64,000 nucleotides of DNA from Vulcanimicrobium alpinum (GCF_027923555.1 NZ_AP025523.1:1612001-1676000); one strand, 5' to 3'. Positions 15,258-24,763 are shown, counted from the stretch's first letter. The notes: generated by a model from the letters alone, not told the origin. Translations and numbers: made by a program.

Positions 15258-16094
15258 ATGACGCGCTTCCTGCTCTCCGTCACGCGTGTCGCGATCGCGG
15301 CGTGCAGCATCGCCGCGATCCGCACGGCAGCGGTCGCAGCGCCGATGCCGCAGCCGCAGCACGTCGTCGTCGTCATCGAGGAGAATCACTCGCTCGCGCA
15401 GATCGTCGGCAGCACGAACGCAGCATATCTCAATGCGCTCGCGAAACGCGGCGCGCTCTTCGTGCACGCGCACGGCGTCACCCATCCCAGTCTGCCGAAT
15501 TATCTCGCGCTCTTCGCCGGCGTCACCAACGACAACGGCGACGGCTGTCCGGCGACCGGCTTCGACGTGCACGCGCCGAACCTCGCGAGCGAATTGCTCG
15601 CGGCGCACCGCACCTTCGCCGGCTACGCGGAGGCTTTGCCGGCGACGGGCTCGTCGGTGTGCGCCGCCGGAACGTATGCGCGCAAGCACGCGCCGTGGAC
15701 GGAGTTCGCGAACGTCCCGCGCAGCCTGCAGCGTCCGCTTTCCGCGCTGACGTCCTTCGACGCGCTGCCGACGGTGGCGTTCATCATCCCCGACGTCGAC
15801 AATGACATGCACGACGGGACGATCGCTCAAGCCGACGCGTGGGCGCGCGCGCACCTCGACCCGCTGGTGCGCTGGGCCGATGCGCACGACACCCTGCTGA
15901 TCGTCACCTGGGACGAAGGCTACGACGATCCCAATACCGTGCCGACGTTCTTCGTCGGCCCGATGGTGAAGCCGGGACGCTACACCCAGCGGATCGACCA
16001 CTACAACGTGCTGCGTACCCTCGAAGCGATGTACGGACTGCCGTCGATCGGCCGTGCGCGCTCGGTCGCGACGATCGCCGGCTGGTGGCGGTGA
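15258..16094 (+). CDS. secreted phosphoesterase (AcpA/phospholipase C-like)
   Basis: A 278-aa protein with a signal peptide (about residues 1-29) followed by the phosphoesterase family pattern: HVVVVIEENHSLAQIVGS, then THPSLPNYLALFAGVTNDNG with the presumed nucleophile and metal ligands, FIIPDVDNDMHDG, and the C-terminal metal site LLIVTWDEGYDD. Family members are acid phosphatases or phospholipases C acting outside the cytoplasm. Its stop lies 10 bases before the convergent stop of the deacetylase. Confidence 0.85.
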   Translation: MTRFLLSVTRVAIAACSIAAIRTAAVAAPMPQPQHVVVVIEENHSLAQIVGSTNAAYLNALAKRGALFVHAHGVTHPSLPNYLALFAGVTNDNGDGCPATGFDVHAPNLASELLAAHRTFAGYAEALPATGSSVCAAGTYARKHAPWTEFANVPRSLQRPLSALTSFDALPTVAFIIPDVDNDMHDGTIAQADAWARAHLDPLVRWADAHDTLLIVTWDEGYDDPNTVPTFFVGPMVKPGRYTQRIDHYNVLRTLEAMYGLPSIGRARSVATIAGWWR

Positions 16095-16104
16095 CGGCCG
16101 CGCG

Positions 16105-16887
16105 TCAGCGCGCGACGTCGGCGAGCGCCTGATCGAAGCGCGTCAGCGCGGAATACCGGTGAACCTGCAGCAGGTCGGCGGAGTCGCCGGCGTTGCCCCA
16201 GTCCTCGGTAAATCCGAGGGCATATCCGTTCTGCGACGCGAGTCGAGCGAGTCGCAGGTCGTAATTGTCTTCCGGATAGACCAGCGCGTAGACGGGGTTG
16301 CGCTTGCCGAGATGATAGGCCAGCGAGCTGCGCGAGAGGGTCAATTCGTGGACGACCTCCTTGTCGGAGAGCGCGCGCAGGTCGGGCGGGTGGTTCGCCG
16401 TGAGGCTCTGGATCGACATCAGCCCGCTGCGCGACATCTCGACGAGCTGCGGCCAGGTGGTATGCCGCTTGCCGTGCGTCGTCGTGCCGACGTAGTTGGT
16501 GTGGACGAACATCGCGGCCGGGAAACGGTGCTTCCGCAGCAGCGGGAACGCGTTCTCGTAGATCCCGTGGCCGTTGTCGTCGAAGGTAATCGCCACGGGC
16601 TTCAGCGGCAGCGGCGCCCCGCGCTCGAGGTGCGCGCGCAGTGCGTCGAGCGTGACGACGTGATAGCCGCCGCGTTCGATCTGCGCGAGCTGCGCGCGGA
16701 AGGTGTCGACCGGGGTGTCGAACCAAACCTCTTTCGACCCGACCACGTCGTGCCACACGATCACGGCGACGTAGGGAGTTCGTCCGCCGGGTGCGACCTG
16801 CGGGAGGCCGTTATCGGCTCCGCGCGCGGGCACGGCGGCGACCATACTGCAGACCAAGGCGATCGATGCGAGGAACCTGGTGATCAT
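16105..16887 (-). CDS. secreted polysaccharide deacetylase-like protein with altered metal site
   Basis: A 260-aa NodB-fold protein with a signal peptide (MITRFLASIALVCSMVAA). Motif 1 is present as VAITFDDNGHGIYENAF. Motif 2, normally SHTxxH, reads IQSLTANHPPDL, so the first metal-binding His is replaced by Leu (CTC codon). This suggests lost or changed activity. NodB enzymes remove acetyl groups from N-acetylglucosamine polymers or peptidoglycan. It is divergent from two phosphodiester glycosidases and a second, complete deacetylase, which points to surface-glycan metabolism. Confidence 0.82.
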   Translation of the reverse strand: MITRFLASIALVCSMVAAVPARGADNGLPQVAPGGRTPYVAVIVWHDVVGSKEVWFDTPVDTFRAQLAQIERGGYHVVTLDALRAHLERGAPLPLKPVAITFDDNGHGIYENAFPLLRKHRFPAAMFVHTNYVGTTTHGKRHTTWPQLVEMSRSGLMSIQSLTANHPPDLRALSDKEVVHELTLSRSSLAYHLGKRNPVYALVYPEDNYDLRLARLASQNGYALGFTEDWGNAGDSADLLQVHRYSALTRFDQALADVAR

Positions 16888-16933
16888 CAGGGGTGATGTT
16901 GCTGCGGCGCGCGGCGGGTTTCCCCGTCGCATC

Positions 16934-19024
16934 GTGCGCAGGCGGGTGCTGGCGATCGCGGCCGGCGTCGTCGTCGTCATCCTCGCGATCCTCGCCCTGC
17001 TGCGCGATGAGATCGAACGCACCGCACTCACCTGGCGCTGCCATGCGCTGACCGGCGGCGAGGCGACGATCGGCGCCCTGCATCACGAGCACGGCGGAAC
17101 CGTGCTCGACCGCGTCCGCTTCGTCAGCGCCGACCGCGCCGTTACCGTCGAAGCTCGCCGGCTCGCGCTGCGCACGGCCGGCGGCGTCGTCGACGTCGGT
17201 GCGACATCGCCGCACGTGACGATCGCTCTCGACGGGATCCAGGCGGGCGATCTCGCGGCGGCGCGATCGGTCGTCGCCGCGCTCGGCGGAAACGGTGTCG
17301 GCGCGACGCTGGCCGCCGGGACGCTGACGCTCGTGCGTTCCGTCCGAGCGGAGCCGCTCGACGCCGCACCGTCGATCGTCCTCGATGACGTGCACGGATC
17401 GCTCGCGCTGACGCCGGCGCGGACGCGTGCCGATCTCGCGCTCAACGTCGCCGGCGGGACGCAGCATTATCCGGTCAGCGTGCGGAGCGTCGAAGCAGAC
17501 CTGCCCAACGGCGGCGTCGAGATCACCGCCGACACGCTTCCGCTCGCGACGTTGGCGGCACTGCTGCCGTCGAGCGGGATTGCGTTCGACGGCGGGATGC
17601 TGCGGCGCGTCGACGTTATCGCGGGACCCGCCGTCCGCGGCCGCTTCACCCTCGAAGGCGCCAGCGCACGGCTCGAGGGCAACGCAATCGGCGCGATCCA
17701 CGGCGAGGTCGCGATCGCCTCCAACGGGATCGGCTCGCAACTGCTCGGCGGAACGCTGAACGGCGTCCCGCTCGAGCTGCGCGGCGAAATCGACGACGTG
17801 CGCGACTGGGCCGCGTTTCCGAAGGAGGGAACGCGCGATGCGCGTGCGCTCGTCCGCATGGTCACGTCGATCGCCGAGCAGCCGAATCTCAAGTGGGTGA
17901 ACGTCGATACGACGGCGCCGGGCGTTACCTTCGGTCAATACGCGATGACCGCGAAGGACCCGATATTGAAGCATCCGGAGACGAGCGCCGACATCCCGCA
18001 TGTCGTGCAGCTGATCGCCGTCGATCCGCACGAACCGACGCTGCGCTTCGACACGGCGATCGCGAGCGATCACGTGATCTCGTCAGGCGAGCGCACCTCG
18101 CAGCTCGGGATCCGCACGCACGCCGTCGCCGGCGTCAACGGCGATTACTTCGATATCGGACGCACCTACGAACCGCAAGGGATGCTGATCCGCTCGGGGA
18201 CGCTGGTGCGCGGTCCTACCGATCGGATGGCGCTGGTGATCGATCGCGCCGGTAAGGTGACCTTCGCGGAATTCCACCTCAACGGCCACGCTCGCTACGG
18301 CGGCCGTGACGTCCCGGTGACGCAGCTCAACACGTGGCCCGCCGGCGACGCGACGGTGATCACGCGCGACTACGGCACCGTCCTGCGGCCCGCGCCGGGC
18401 GTGACGTTCGCGGCGCTCGCGCCGCTCGGCGGGGACCGCTACCGCGTGACGTCGGTGCGCGACGCCGACCGCGAGCTTGCGGTGACGTTTGGTCTCGCGT
18501 TGGGTCCGAAGCTCAAAGCGCTCCCGCCGAAACCCGGCACGACGATTCGGCTGCAGTACGCGCTCGATCCGGCGGTCCCCGATCTCGTCACGGGGATCGG
18601 CGGCGGACCGCTGCTGCTGAAAAACGGCGAGTGGTACGACGACAAACACGCGCCGGCGCCGGACGAGCGCGACGTGCAGTGGCCGGTGGTCGCGCTGGGT
18701 ACGCGCGCCGATCAGACCCTGCTCTTCGTCGCGGTTGACGGACGGCACCCGGAACGTTCGATCGGGATGACGCGTCCCGAGTTCGCCGAGATGCTCAAGC
18801 GTTTCGGCGTCACCGATGCGATGGCGCTCGACTCAGGCGGCTCGGTGACGATGGTCTCGCGCGCGCCCGGCAACGCCGATGTCACGGTGCGCAATGTTCC
18901 CTCCGACAACAGCGCGGAGCGCTACATCTCCGACGCGCTCTTCGTCTACAGTTCCGCGCCGGCGGGGACGATCGTCACCTCGCCCGCGCCGTCGCCCGCA
19001 CCGACCAGCCCGCCGATCCGGTGA
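16934..19024 (+). CDS. membrane-anchored phosphodiester glycosidase (NAGPA domain)
   Basis: A 696-aa protein. An N-terminal membrane helix (RVLAIAAGVVVVILAILALL) is followed by about 300 residues of beta-rich, AsmA/translocation-like character (TALTWRCHALTGGEATIGAL). The C-terminal NAGPA domain, with VAGVNGDYFDIG near residue 399, GIGGGPLLLKNGE and MALDSGGSVTM near 632, belongs to enzymes that cleave GlcNAc-phosphodiesters. The GTG at 16934 is chosen because an upstream in-frame GTG at 16880 would overlap the divergent deacetylase start. The next gene starts in its stop codon (GTGA). Confidence 0.83.
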   Translation: MRRRVLAIAAGVVVVILAILALLRDEIERTALTWRCHALTGGEATIGALHHEHGGTVLDRVRFVSADRAVTVEARRLALRTAGGVVDVGATSPHVTIALDGIQAGDLAAARSVVAALGGNGVGATLAAGTLTLVRSVRAEPLDAAPSIVLDDVHGSLALTPARTRADLALNVAGGTQHYPVSVRSVEADLPNGGVEITADTLPLATLAALLPSSGIAFDGGMLRRVDVIAGPAVRGRFTLEGASARLEGNAIGAIHGEVAIASNGIGSQLLGGTLNGVPLELRGEIDDVRDWAAFPKEGTRDARALVRMVTSIAEQPNLKWVNVDTTAPGVTFGQYAMTAKDPILKHPETSADIPHVVQLIAVDPHEPTLRFDTAIASDHVISSGERTSQLGIRTHAVAGVNGDYFDIGRTYEPQGMLIRSGTLVRGPTDRMALVIDRAGKVTFAEFHLNGHARYGGRDVPVTQLNTWPAGDATVITRDYGTVLRPAPGVTFAALAPLGGDRYRVTSVRDADRELAVTFGLALGPKLKALPPKPGTTIRLQYALDPAVPDLVTGIGGGPLLLKNGEWYDDKHAPAPDERDVQWPVVALGTRADQTLLFVAVDGRHPERSIGMTRPEFAEMLKRFGVTDAMALDSGGSVTMVSRAPGNADVTVRNVPSDNSAERYISDALFVYSSAPAGTIVTSPAPSPAPTSPPIR

Positions 19025-20988
19025 TCGTGTTCCCCGCGGCGCTCGCGCCGCCGCCGCCGTTTCCGCTCGTCGTCTCGCAGGCGCACGACGTCGCGTACGT
19101 CGCGCCGGGGATCGAACGCGCCGACTACCGGCTCGTCACCGCCGACGGCCCGCTCGTGATTCACGTCGTCGCCGTCGACCTGAGCGAGCCGACGGTTCGG
19201 CTCGACGCCGTCGTCGCGCACGACCGCATGATCTCGAGCGGCGAGACCCTCTCGTCGATGGCGCAACGCACCGGCGCGGTCGCGGGCGTGAACGCGGATT
19301 ACTTCGACATCGGCAACACGAACCAGCCGCTGAACGCGGTCGTCAGCAACGGCACGCTGCAGCGCTCGCCGTCACGCCGCGCCGTCGTCACGATCGGACG
19401 CGACCGCAGCGTCACGTTCGGCCGGCTGGCGTTCGGCGGCACGGTGACGTACGGCGCGACGACGCTGCCGCTCACCAGTGTGAACGAGTGGCCGCCGCAG
19501 CGCGGCGTCGCCTTCGTGACGCCCGCGTTCGGAACGCTCGCGGCAACGCCGAACGTCACCGTCGCCATGCTCGCGCCGCTCGATCCCGCGACGCGCGCCG
19601 CCGGCACGTACCGCGTCTCCGCGCTCGGCGCGCCGCCCGCCGCGCTCGTCGGCGCACCGCTGCTCGGCTTCGGCCCGGCGGCGCAGGCGGCCGGCCCGCT
19701 TCCGGCCGTCGGCGATACCGTCACGCTGGCGTTCGATACGACGCCCCCCGTCGCGCAAATCGCCGCTGCCGTCGGCGGCGGGCCGCTGCTGGTCGCGAAC
19801 GGCGCACCCGCGGTCGACCCCGAAACGCCCGCGCCCGAAGAGACGAACGTGCGCTTTCCCGTCTCCGGCGCCGCGCGCGCGGGCGCGACGCTGTATGCGT
19901 TCGCGGTCGATGGTCGCGCGCCGGCGCTGTCGATCGGCGTGACGCGTCCGCAGTTCGGCGCGCTGATGGAGGGATTCGGCGCGAGCGACGGGATGGCGTT
20001 CGATTCTGGCGGCTCCGCGGAATTGGTCGCGCGCGTCCTCGGCGACGCCGGCGCGAGCGTGATCACCACGCCGAGCGACGGCCGCGAACGTCTCATCGCC
20101 GACGGGTTGTTCGCATACAGCGACGCACCGTCGGGCGTGGACCCGCACCTCATCGTGCGCCCCTCGACGTTCGCCGCGCTGCCGGGCGCCGCGCTGCGGC
20201 CGGCGGCGTTCGTCGTCGACGACGCGGGACACCGTCTCGAGACCGCGAGCGTCGAATCCGTTCGCGCCGCCGCCATACCCGGAAATCACGAAGCTGTGTT
20301 CCGCGATCCGCGCACCGGGATGCAGACGCGGATCGGTTACCGCACCGTCGCTCGCGTCGCGTCGCTTGCGATCGCACCCGATGCGCCGAACCCGGATCGC
20401 GGCGAAACGGTCGCGCTCACGGCACGCGCATTCGACGAGCGCGGCGACCCCGTCGTCCTCGGCGACGCGGTGCGGTGGCAAGCGCGGAGCGGAAGGCTGG
20501 CTGCGGCGGGCGCCTCGGCGACGTATGTTGCGGCGGATGCCGACGACACGATCGTCGCAACCGCCGGGGGCGCCGCTGCGCGCAGCATCGTGCGCGTCGG
20601 CCGGCACGCCCTTGCTGTTCCCGGATTCAGCGAAACGGCGCTGGCGTTCGATTTCACGGGGACGACCCGCGCGGTGTACGCCGACGTCGCGCTCGCGCTC
20701 CCCGGCGAACCGCGGGCGTTCACCGTCGACGCATTCGGCGATGCGAGCGGTGTGGCGCTGCGCGCCGCGTTCGTCAACCGCTTCGGCGAGCGCCGGGCGC
20801 TGACGCTCACGCCGCACGTCGATTGGAAGGGATGGCGCACGCTGATCGTGTCGCTGCCGCCGGATTTGAATCCGCCGATCCGTCTCACCTCGCTCTACGC
20901 CGTGCCGTCGGTCGGCGGCGCGCCGGCGCACGTCGCCGGCACGGTGCGGTTCCGCGCGGCCGCGGTCGTCGTGCCGGGGCGTTCGTGA
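19021..20988 (+). CDS. second phosphodiester glycosidase with Ig-like C-terminal domains
   Basis: A 655-aa protein whose NAGPA domain comes first: VAGVNADYFDIGNTNQP near residue 88, VGGGPLLVANGAP and MAFDSGGSAELVAR near 327. The last 270 residues look like a bacterial Ig-like domain (LAIAPDAPNPDRGETVALTA) and a sugar-binding-like beta domain (ALAFDFTGTTRAVYADVALA). The domain order is the reverse of the upstream paralogue, so the two may act on different parts of one glycan. GTG start overlaps the previous stop by 4 bases. A classical signal peptide is weak. Confidence 0.82.
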   Translation: MIVFPAALAPPPPFPLVVSQAHDVAYVAPGIERADYRLVTADGPLVIHVVAVDLSEPTVRLDAVVAHDRMISSGETLSSMAQRTGAVAGVNADYFDIGNTNQPLNAVVSNGTLQRSPSRRAVVTIGRDRSVTFGRLAFGGTVTYGATTLPLTSVNEWPPQRGVAFVTPAFGTLAATPNVTVAMLAPLDPATRAAGTYRVSALGAPPAALVGAPLLGFGPAAQAAGPLPAVGDTVTLAFDTTPPVAQIAAAVGGGPLLVANGAPAVDPETPAPEETNVRFPVSGAARAGATLYAFAVDGRAPALSIGVTRPQFGALMEGFGASDGMAFDSGGSAELVARVLGDAGASVITTPSDGRERLIADGLFAYSDAPSGVDPHLIVRPSTFAALPGAALRPAAFVVDDAGHRLETASVESVRAAAIPGNHEAVFRDPRTGMQTRIGYRTVARVASLAIAPDAPNPDRGETVALTARAFDERGDPVVLGDAVRWQARSGRLAAAGASATYVAADADDTIVATAGGAAARSIVRVGRHALAVPGFSETALAFDFTGTTRAVYADVALALPGEPRAFTVDAFGDASGVALRAAFVNRFGERRALTLTPHVDWKGWRTLIVSLPPDLNPPIRLTSLYAVPSVGGAPAHVAGTVRFRAAAVVVPGRS

Positions 20989-21758
20989 CGCGCGTGCGAG
21001 CGTTCGCGTCGCGCGTCTCGGCGGCGCTCGTGCTCGCATGCGGCGGGTTCGCGCCCGCGGTCGCGGCAGCGGCGCACGCGCCGGGCGCGTCCGTCGCGGG
21101 CGTCCCGGTGCTGATGTACCATCGCATCGCACCGGACACGCCCGGCGATGCCGTGGGCCGCAGCCTGACGATCGATCCGAAGACGTTCGACGCGCAGTTG
21201 TCGTGGCTCGATGCGCACGGCATCCGCACGCTGACGATGGACGACTTGGTCGCGCAGCTCCGGCGCGGCGAGCATCCGCGACGCGCCGTCGTGCTCACGT
21301 TCGACGACGGTTACGTCGACGCCGCCACCTATGCGACGCCGCTGCTGCGCAAGCATCACGCGCGGGCTTCCTTCTATGTGTCGGCGGGATTCGTCGGTCT
21401 CGAGCGCCATGCCGGCTGGCGCCAGTTGCGTGCGATGCGCGCGGCCGGGATGGAGATCGGCTGTCACGGGACGCGTCACCTCGATCTCGCGACGCTCGAC
21501 CGCGCCGGGCTCGAGGCGGAGATCGGACACTGCGCGCAGACGCTCGCGCGCTATCTGGCGCGCCCGACGACGTACGCCTACGCGGCGGGGAAGTGGGGAC
21601 CCGAGGCGATCGCGGTGCTGCGCGAACACCGCTTCGACGCCGCCCTCACGGAACGCCCCGGGCTCGTCCGCGACCTCGGGGAGCCCTTCGCGCTTCCGCG
21701 CCGCCGGGTCGACCGCGACGACGGGATCGGCGCGTTCGCGGGGATCGCGACGCCCTGA
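20985..21758 (+). CDS. secreted polysaccharide deacetylase (NodB domain)
   Basis: A 257-aa protein with a signal peptide (FASRVSAALVLACGGFAPAV) and an intact NodB core: VLMYHRIAPDTPGD, motif 1 AVVLTFDDGYVDA, motif 2 IGCHGTRHLDLATL with both His residues, and motif 3 region PTTYAYAAGKWGPEAI. It is the third gene of a tightly coupled plus-strand operon (GTGA overlaps) with two NAGPA-type glycosidases. Removal of acetyl groups from a GlcNAc-containing surface polymer is the likely reaction. Confidence 0.87.
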   Translation: MTRVRAFASRVSAALVLACGGFAPAVAAAAHAPGASVAGVPVLMYHRIAPDTPGDAVGRSLTIDPKTFDAQLSWLDAHGIRTLTMDDLVAQLRRGEHPRRAVVLTFDDGYVDAATYATPLLRKHHARASFYVSAGFVGLERHAGWRQLRAMRAAGMEIGCHGTRHLDLATLDRAGLEAEIGHCAQTLARYLARPTTYAYAAGKWGPEAIAVLREHRFDAALTERPGLVRDLGEPFALPRRRVDRDDGIGAFAGIATP

Positions 21759-21838
21759 CCGGGGGGCGGCTGCTTGCATTTCGCGCTCGGTTTTCGACCG
21801 TTCGCGCACCGTCGCGGTCCGCGTGAGTTCGCGCGTGG

Positions 21839-21844
21839 TAGCGT
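21839..21844 (+). promoter_or_regulatory. candidate -10 box for a leaderless kinase transcript
   Basis: TAGCGT ends 6 bases before the ATG at 21851, so transcription would begin at or near the A of the start codon. No Shine-Dalgarno sequence is seen in that space. Confidence 0.4.
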
Positions 21845-21850
21845 CCGTAC

Positions 21851-22744
21851 ATGGCACGTCCGATCATGGTCGCCGTCGGAGGGGATTCCGGCACCGGCAA
21901 GCTCACGTTCTGCGCCGGGTTGCGCGCGATCTTCGGTGACGAGCACTGTACGGAAGTCCGGCTGGACGGCTATTTCGGGCTGAACCGCGCGCAGCGCAAA
22001 GCGGCTGGCGTGACGGCGCTCGATCCGCGCGCGCACAACTTCGCGGCGATGGACGAAGATCTGTGGCAGCTCGCGCACGGCAATGCGATCGTGAAGCCGG
22101 TCTACGATCATCTGCTCGGCGCGGTCAACGGTCACGAGACGATCGAACCGCGCGAGATCGTGCTGGTGCAGGGGCTCTTTCCGCTCTACACGCGCGTGCT
22201 GCGTTCGTTCTTCGACGTCTCCGTGTGGCTCGAGCCGGATCCCGAGATGAAGCTCGCGTGGACGCTGCACCGCGACACGACGCATCGCGGCTATCGCGGC
22301 GATCAAGTGCGGGCCGAACTCGAACGCCGCCGGACAGACTACGAGACGTTCATCGCACCGCAGGCGCAGCATGCCGACATCCGCGCGCACTTCACCGCGC
22401 AGGGCGTGACGTTCCGCAAGAGCGGCCGCCTCGCGCCGCTCGACTACAGCGAGTTTGCCAGCGAGTCGACGCGGCTTGAGCTCGTCGACACCGGGTCGGG
22501 CCCGTTCCCGGGGACGATCATCGAGGTCGACGGAGGGATCAGCGACGCGACCGCGCGCCGGATCGAAGATCAGATGTGGGGGCGCATCGGTGCGCGGCAC
22601 GCCGCCCGGCGGCCAGCGCAGTTGGGGACGTTCGAAGATCCCTCCGGCACGCATACCTCGCACGCGCTCGCGATCGCGCAGTTGCTGGTCGCGCGCCGCA
22701 TCGGCCTGGTCGCGGACCAACTCGCCGGCGCGCTCGCGGTCTGA
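21851..22744 (+). CDS. phosphoribulokinase/uridine-kinase-family protein
   Basis: A 297-aa P-loop kinase. The loop reads VGGDSGTGKLTF, with Leu where Ser or Thr normally follows the Lys. Further family regions are VRLDGYFGLNRAQRKAAGVT, DPRAHNFAAMDEDL, KPVYDHLLG, IVLVQGLFPLYT and TLHRDTTHRGYRGDQV, a pattern close to phosphoribulokinase. PRK phosphorylates ribulose 5-phosphate for the Calvin cycle; no RuBisCO gene is in this window, so the pathway is not proved. The C-terminal 90 residues are not recognised. Confidence 0.78.
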   Translation: MARPIMVAVGGDSGTGKLTFCAGLRAIFGDEHCTEVRLDGYFGLNRAQRKAAGVTALDPRAHNFAAMDEDLWQLAHGNAIVKPVYDHLLGAVNGHETIEPREIVLVQGLFPLYTRVLRSFFDVSVWLEPDPEMKLAWTLHRDTTHRGYRGDQVRAELERRRTDYETFIAPQAQHADIRAHFTAQGVTFRKSGRLAPLDYSEFASESTRLELVDTGSGPFPGTIIEVDGGISDATARRIEDQMWGRIGARHAARRPAQLGTFEDPSGTHTSHALAIAQLLVARRIGLVADQLAGALAV

Positions 22745-22792
22745 CGCAAACGCTGCGAGCCGGTTGCGCCGGCCGCGACGCGGGCCCGTTGT

Positions 22793-24763
22793 TCAGCGCT
22801 GCGCGAGCCGGCCGACCCAACGGTAGAGAAAGACGACGACGGCGACAAACGCGATCGCGCCGAGGATCTCCGCGGGTCCCGTGAAGCCGTCGCCGACGAG
22901 CGCGAGCGGCTCGTCGCGATTCGCCGCGACGATGATTCCCGCGTTGAGCACGCCGAAGATGCTCTCGCCGACGATGAAGCCCGAGGCCAGCAGGACGCCG
23001 AGCCGCCGTGCGGCGTCGGCGTTCGGTTTGCCGGCAACCCAGGCGTTGTACGTCTTCCCGGCGACCGCGCCGACGACGACCATCAGCGTTACCGCCATCG
23101 GAAGGTAGATCCCCAACGCGACCGCCAGCGGCGGAAACTGCCGCCGCACGGTGCGGCGCAGCGTTTCGTCGATCGCGACGATCGCGAGACCGACGAGCGC
23201 GCCGAGCCCGATGAGATTCCAGCCGAGCTGTCCGGAGATGACGCCGTTGGCCAGCGCGGAGATGAGCGTCGCCTGCGGTGCGGCGAGCGGCTGCGAGGTG
23301 ACTCCGTGCATCGGGGATCCGGCGAACCCGTAGGCGTGGTTGAGCAGGTCCAGCACGGGCGGGATGACGAGCGCGCCGAAGATCACACCCGCGATCAGCG
23401 CGACCTGCTGGCGCCACGGCGTCGCGCCGACGAGCTGGCCGGTTTTGAGATCCTGAAGGTTGTCGTTGGAGATCGTCGCGACGTTCAGCACGACGGCCGT
23501 GACGAAGAGGGCGAACGCGACGAGCGCTTTCGCCGCCGGCGGTTCGCTCGGACGTACGACGAGGAGCAGCAGCAGCGCGGCGCCGAGCACGGTGAGGATC
23601 GCGAGGCCGGAGACGGGAGAGTTGGACGAACCGATCAAGCCCGCCATGTACCCGCACACCGCGGCGACGACGAGCCCCGCGAGCACGACGTAGACGAGCG
23701 CGCCGATGACGAGCGGCACGACGGCTCCGGCGATCGCTGTTCCGTGCACGAACGCGACGAGCAGCACGGCGAGCGGGACGAGGCACAGCCCGCTGATCAG
23801 CAGGACGGTGTTGAACGGCAGATCGCGCTCCGTGATCGGCAGCGCGCCGTCGCCGTCGTCGCGGCGTGCGCGCGCGGCGGCCAGCGACGAGATTACGCCG
23901 CGGACGACCGGACCCGTCAGCCGGCCGAGCGACCAGATCGCCGCCACGCCGATCGCCCCGGCGCCGATGAACCGGACCTGGTGGCGCCACACGCCGTTTG
24001 CGAAGGCGGCGATGTCGCCGGTTTGCGGATGCATTGCGGTAAGGATCGGGACGAACACGCCCCACGCGAGCACGATCCCCGCGAGCATCGCGATGCCGAC
24101 GGTCAGCCCGACGAGGTGACCCACGCCGATGAGCGCGAGGGAGAGCCCCGTGTCGATTCCGGTCACCGCCGCTCCCGCGCGCGCATAGCGCGCGATCTCG
24201 CCGGCGAAGATCTTCGTCGCGACGATCGCGACGAACGCCGCGCTCGCGACCGACGCGACGGCGACGGTCAGCAGTCCGGCTTTGTTTTCCTTGACGGCCG
24301 CATCCCCGGCATCGCCGCCCGCAACGGCCGCCGCTCCGACGCGCAGCACCTCGGCGGCCGCGACGCCTTCCGGATACGGCAGGTCGCTCCCGGTCACCAT
24401 CGCGCGCCGCAGCGGGACGCTGTACATGACGCCGAGGACGCCGCCGACGACGCAGATCCCGAACGACTCCCAGAATGGGAAGCCGGTCCACCAGCCGACC
24501 ATCACGAGACCGGGCAGGACGAAGATGATCGAGGAGAGCGTCCCCGCCGCCGACGCGATCGTCTGGACGATGTTGTTCTCCCAGATCGTCGCGTTGCGGA
24601 AGAGCCGCAGGACCGCCATCGAGATCACCGCTGCGGGGATCGAGGAGGCGAACGTCAAGCCGACCTTCAGCCCGAGATAGACGTTCGCGGCGGTAAAGAC
24701 GAGGGTGATGAGCGCGCCGAGAATGAGCCCGCGGACGGTAAGCTCGGTCCGTTGCTGTTGCAT
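22793..24763 (-). CDS. OPT-family oligopeptide/metal-chelate transporter
   Basis: A 656-aa polytopic membrane protein of the OPT family (EspB-like prokaryotic branch). Visible family features are ELTVRGLILGALITLVFTAA followed by NVYLGLKVGLTFASSIPAAV, the GSDLPYPEGVAAAEVLRVG motif, and ISNDNLQDLKTGQLVGATPW, plus about 14 hydrophobic segments. Such transporters take up small peptides or metal-chelate complexes. The ATG at 24763 (MQQQRTELT) gives the normal family N-terminus; the frame is open further upstream without similarity. It is convergent with the kinase gene and divergent from the GNAT gene. Confidence 0.9.
   Translation of the reverse strand: MQQQRTELTVRGLILGALITLVFTAANVYLGLKVGLTFASSIPAAVISMAVLRLFRNATIWENNIVQTIASAAGTLSSIIFVLPGLVMVGWWTGFPFWESFGICVVGGVLGVMYSVPLRRAMVTGSDLPYPEGVAAAEVLRVGAAAVAGGDAGDAAVKENKAGLLTVAVASVASAAFVAIVATKIFAGEIARYARAGAAVTGIDTGLSLALIGVGHLVGLTVGIAMLAGIVLAWGVFVPILTAMHPQTGDIAAFANGVWRHQVRFIGAGAIGVAAIWSLGRLTGPVVRGVISSLAAARARRDDGDGALPITERDLPFNTVLLISGLCLVPLAVLLVAFVHGTAIAGAVVPLVIGALVYVVLAGLVVAAVCGYMAGLIGSSNSPVSGLAILTVLGAALLLLLVVRPSEPPAAKALVAFALFVTAVVLNVATISNDNLQDLKTGQLVGATPWRQQVALIAGVIFGALVIPPVLDLLNHAYGFAGSPMHGVTSQPLAAPQATLISALANGVISGQLGWNLIGLGALVGLAIVAIDETLRRTVRRQFPPLAVALGIYLPMAVTLMVVVGAVAGKTYNAWVAGKPNADAARRLGVLLASGFIVGESIFGVLNAGIIVAANRDEPLALVGDGFTGPAEILGAIAFVAVVVFLYRWVGRLAQR

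Noticed and set aside
18879-21758. Open frame of 959 codons that could suggest a giant protein ending in a deacetylase
   Set aside because: Only the part after 20985 has family similarity; the upstream 700 codons are an alternative frame of the second NAGPA gene.
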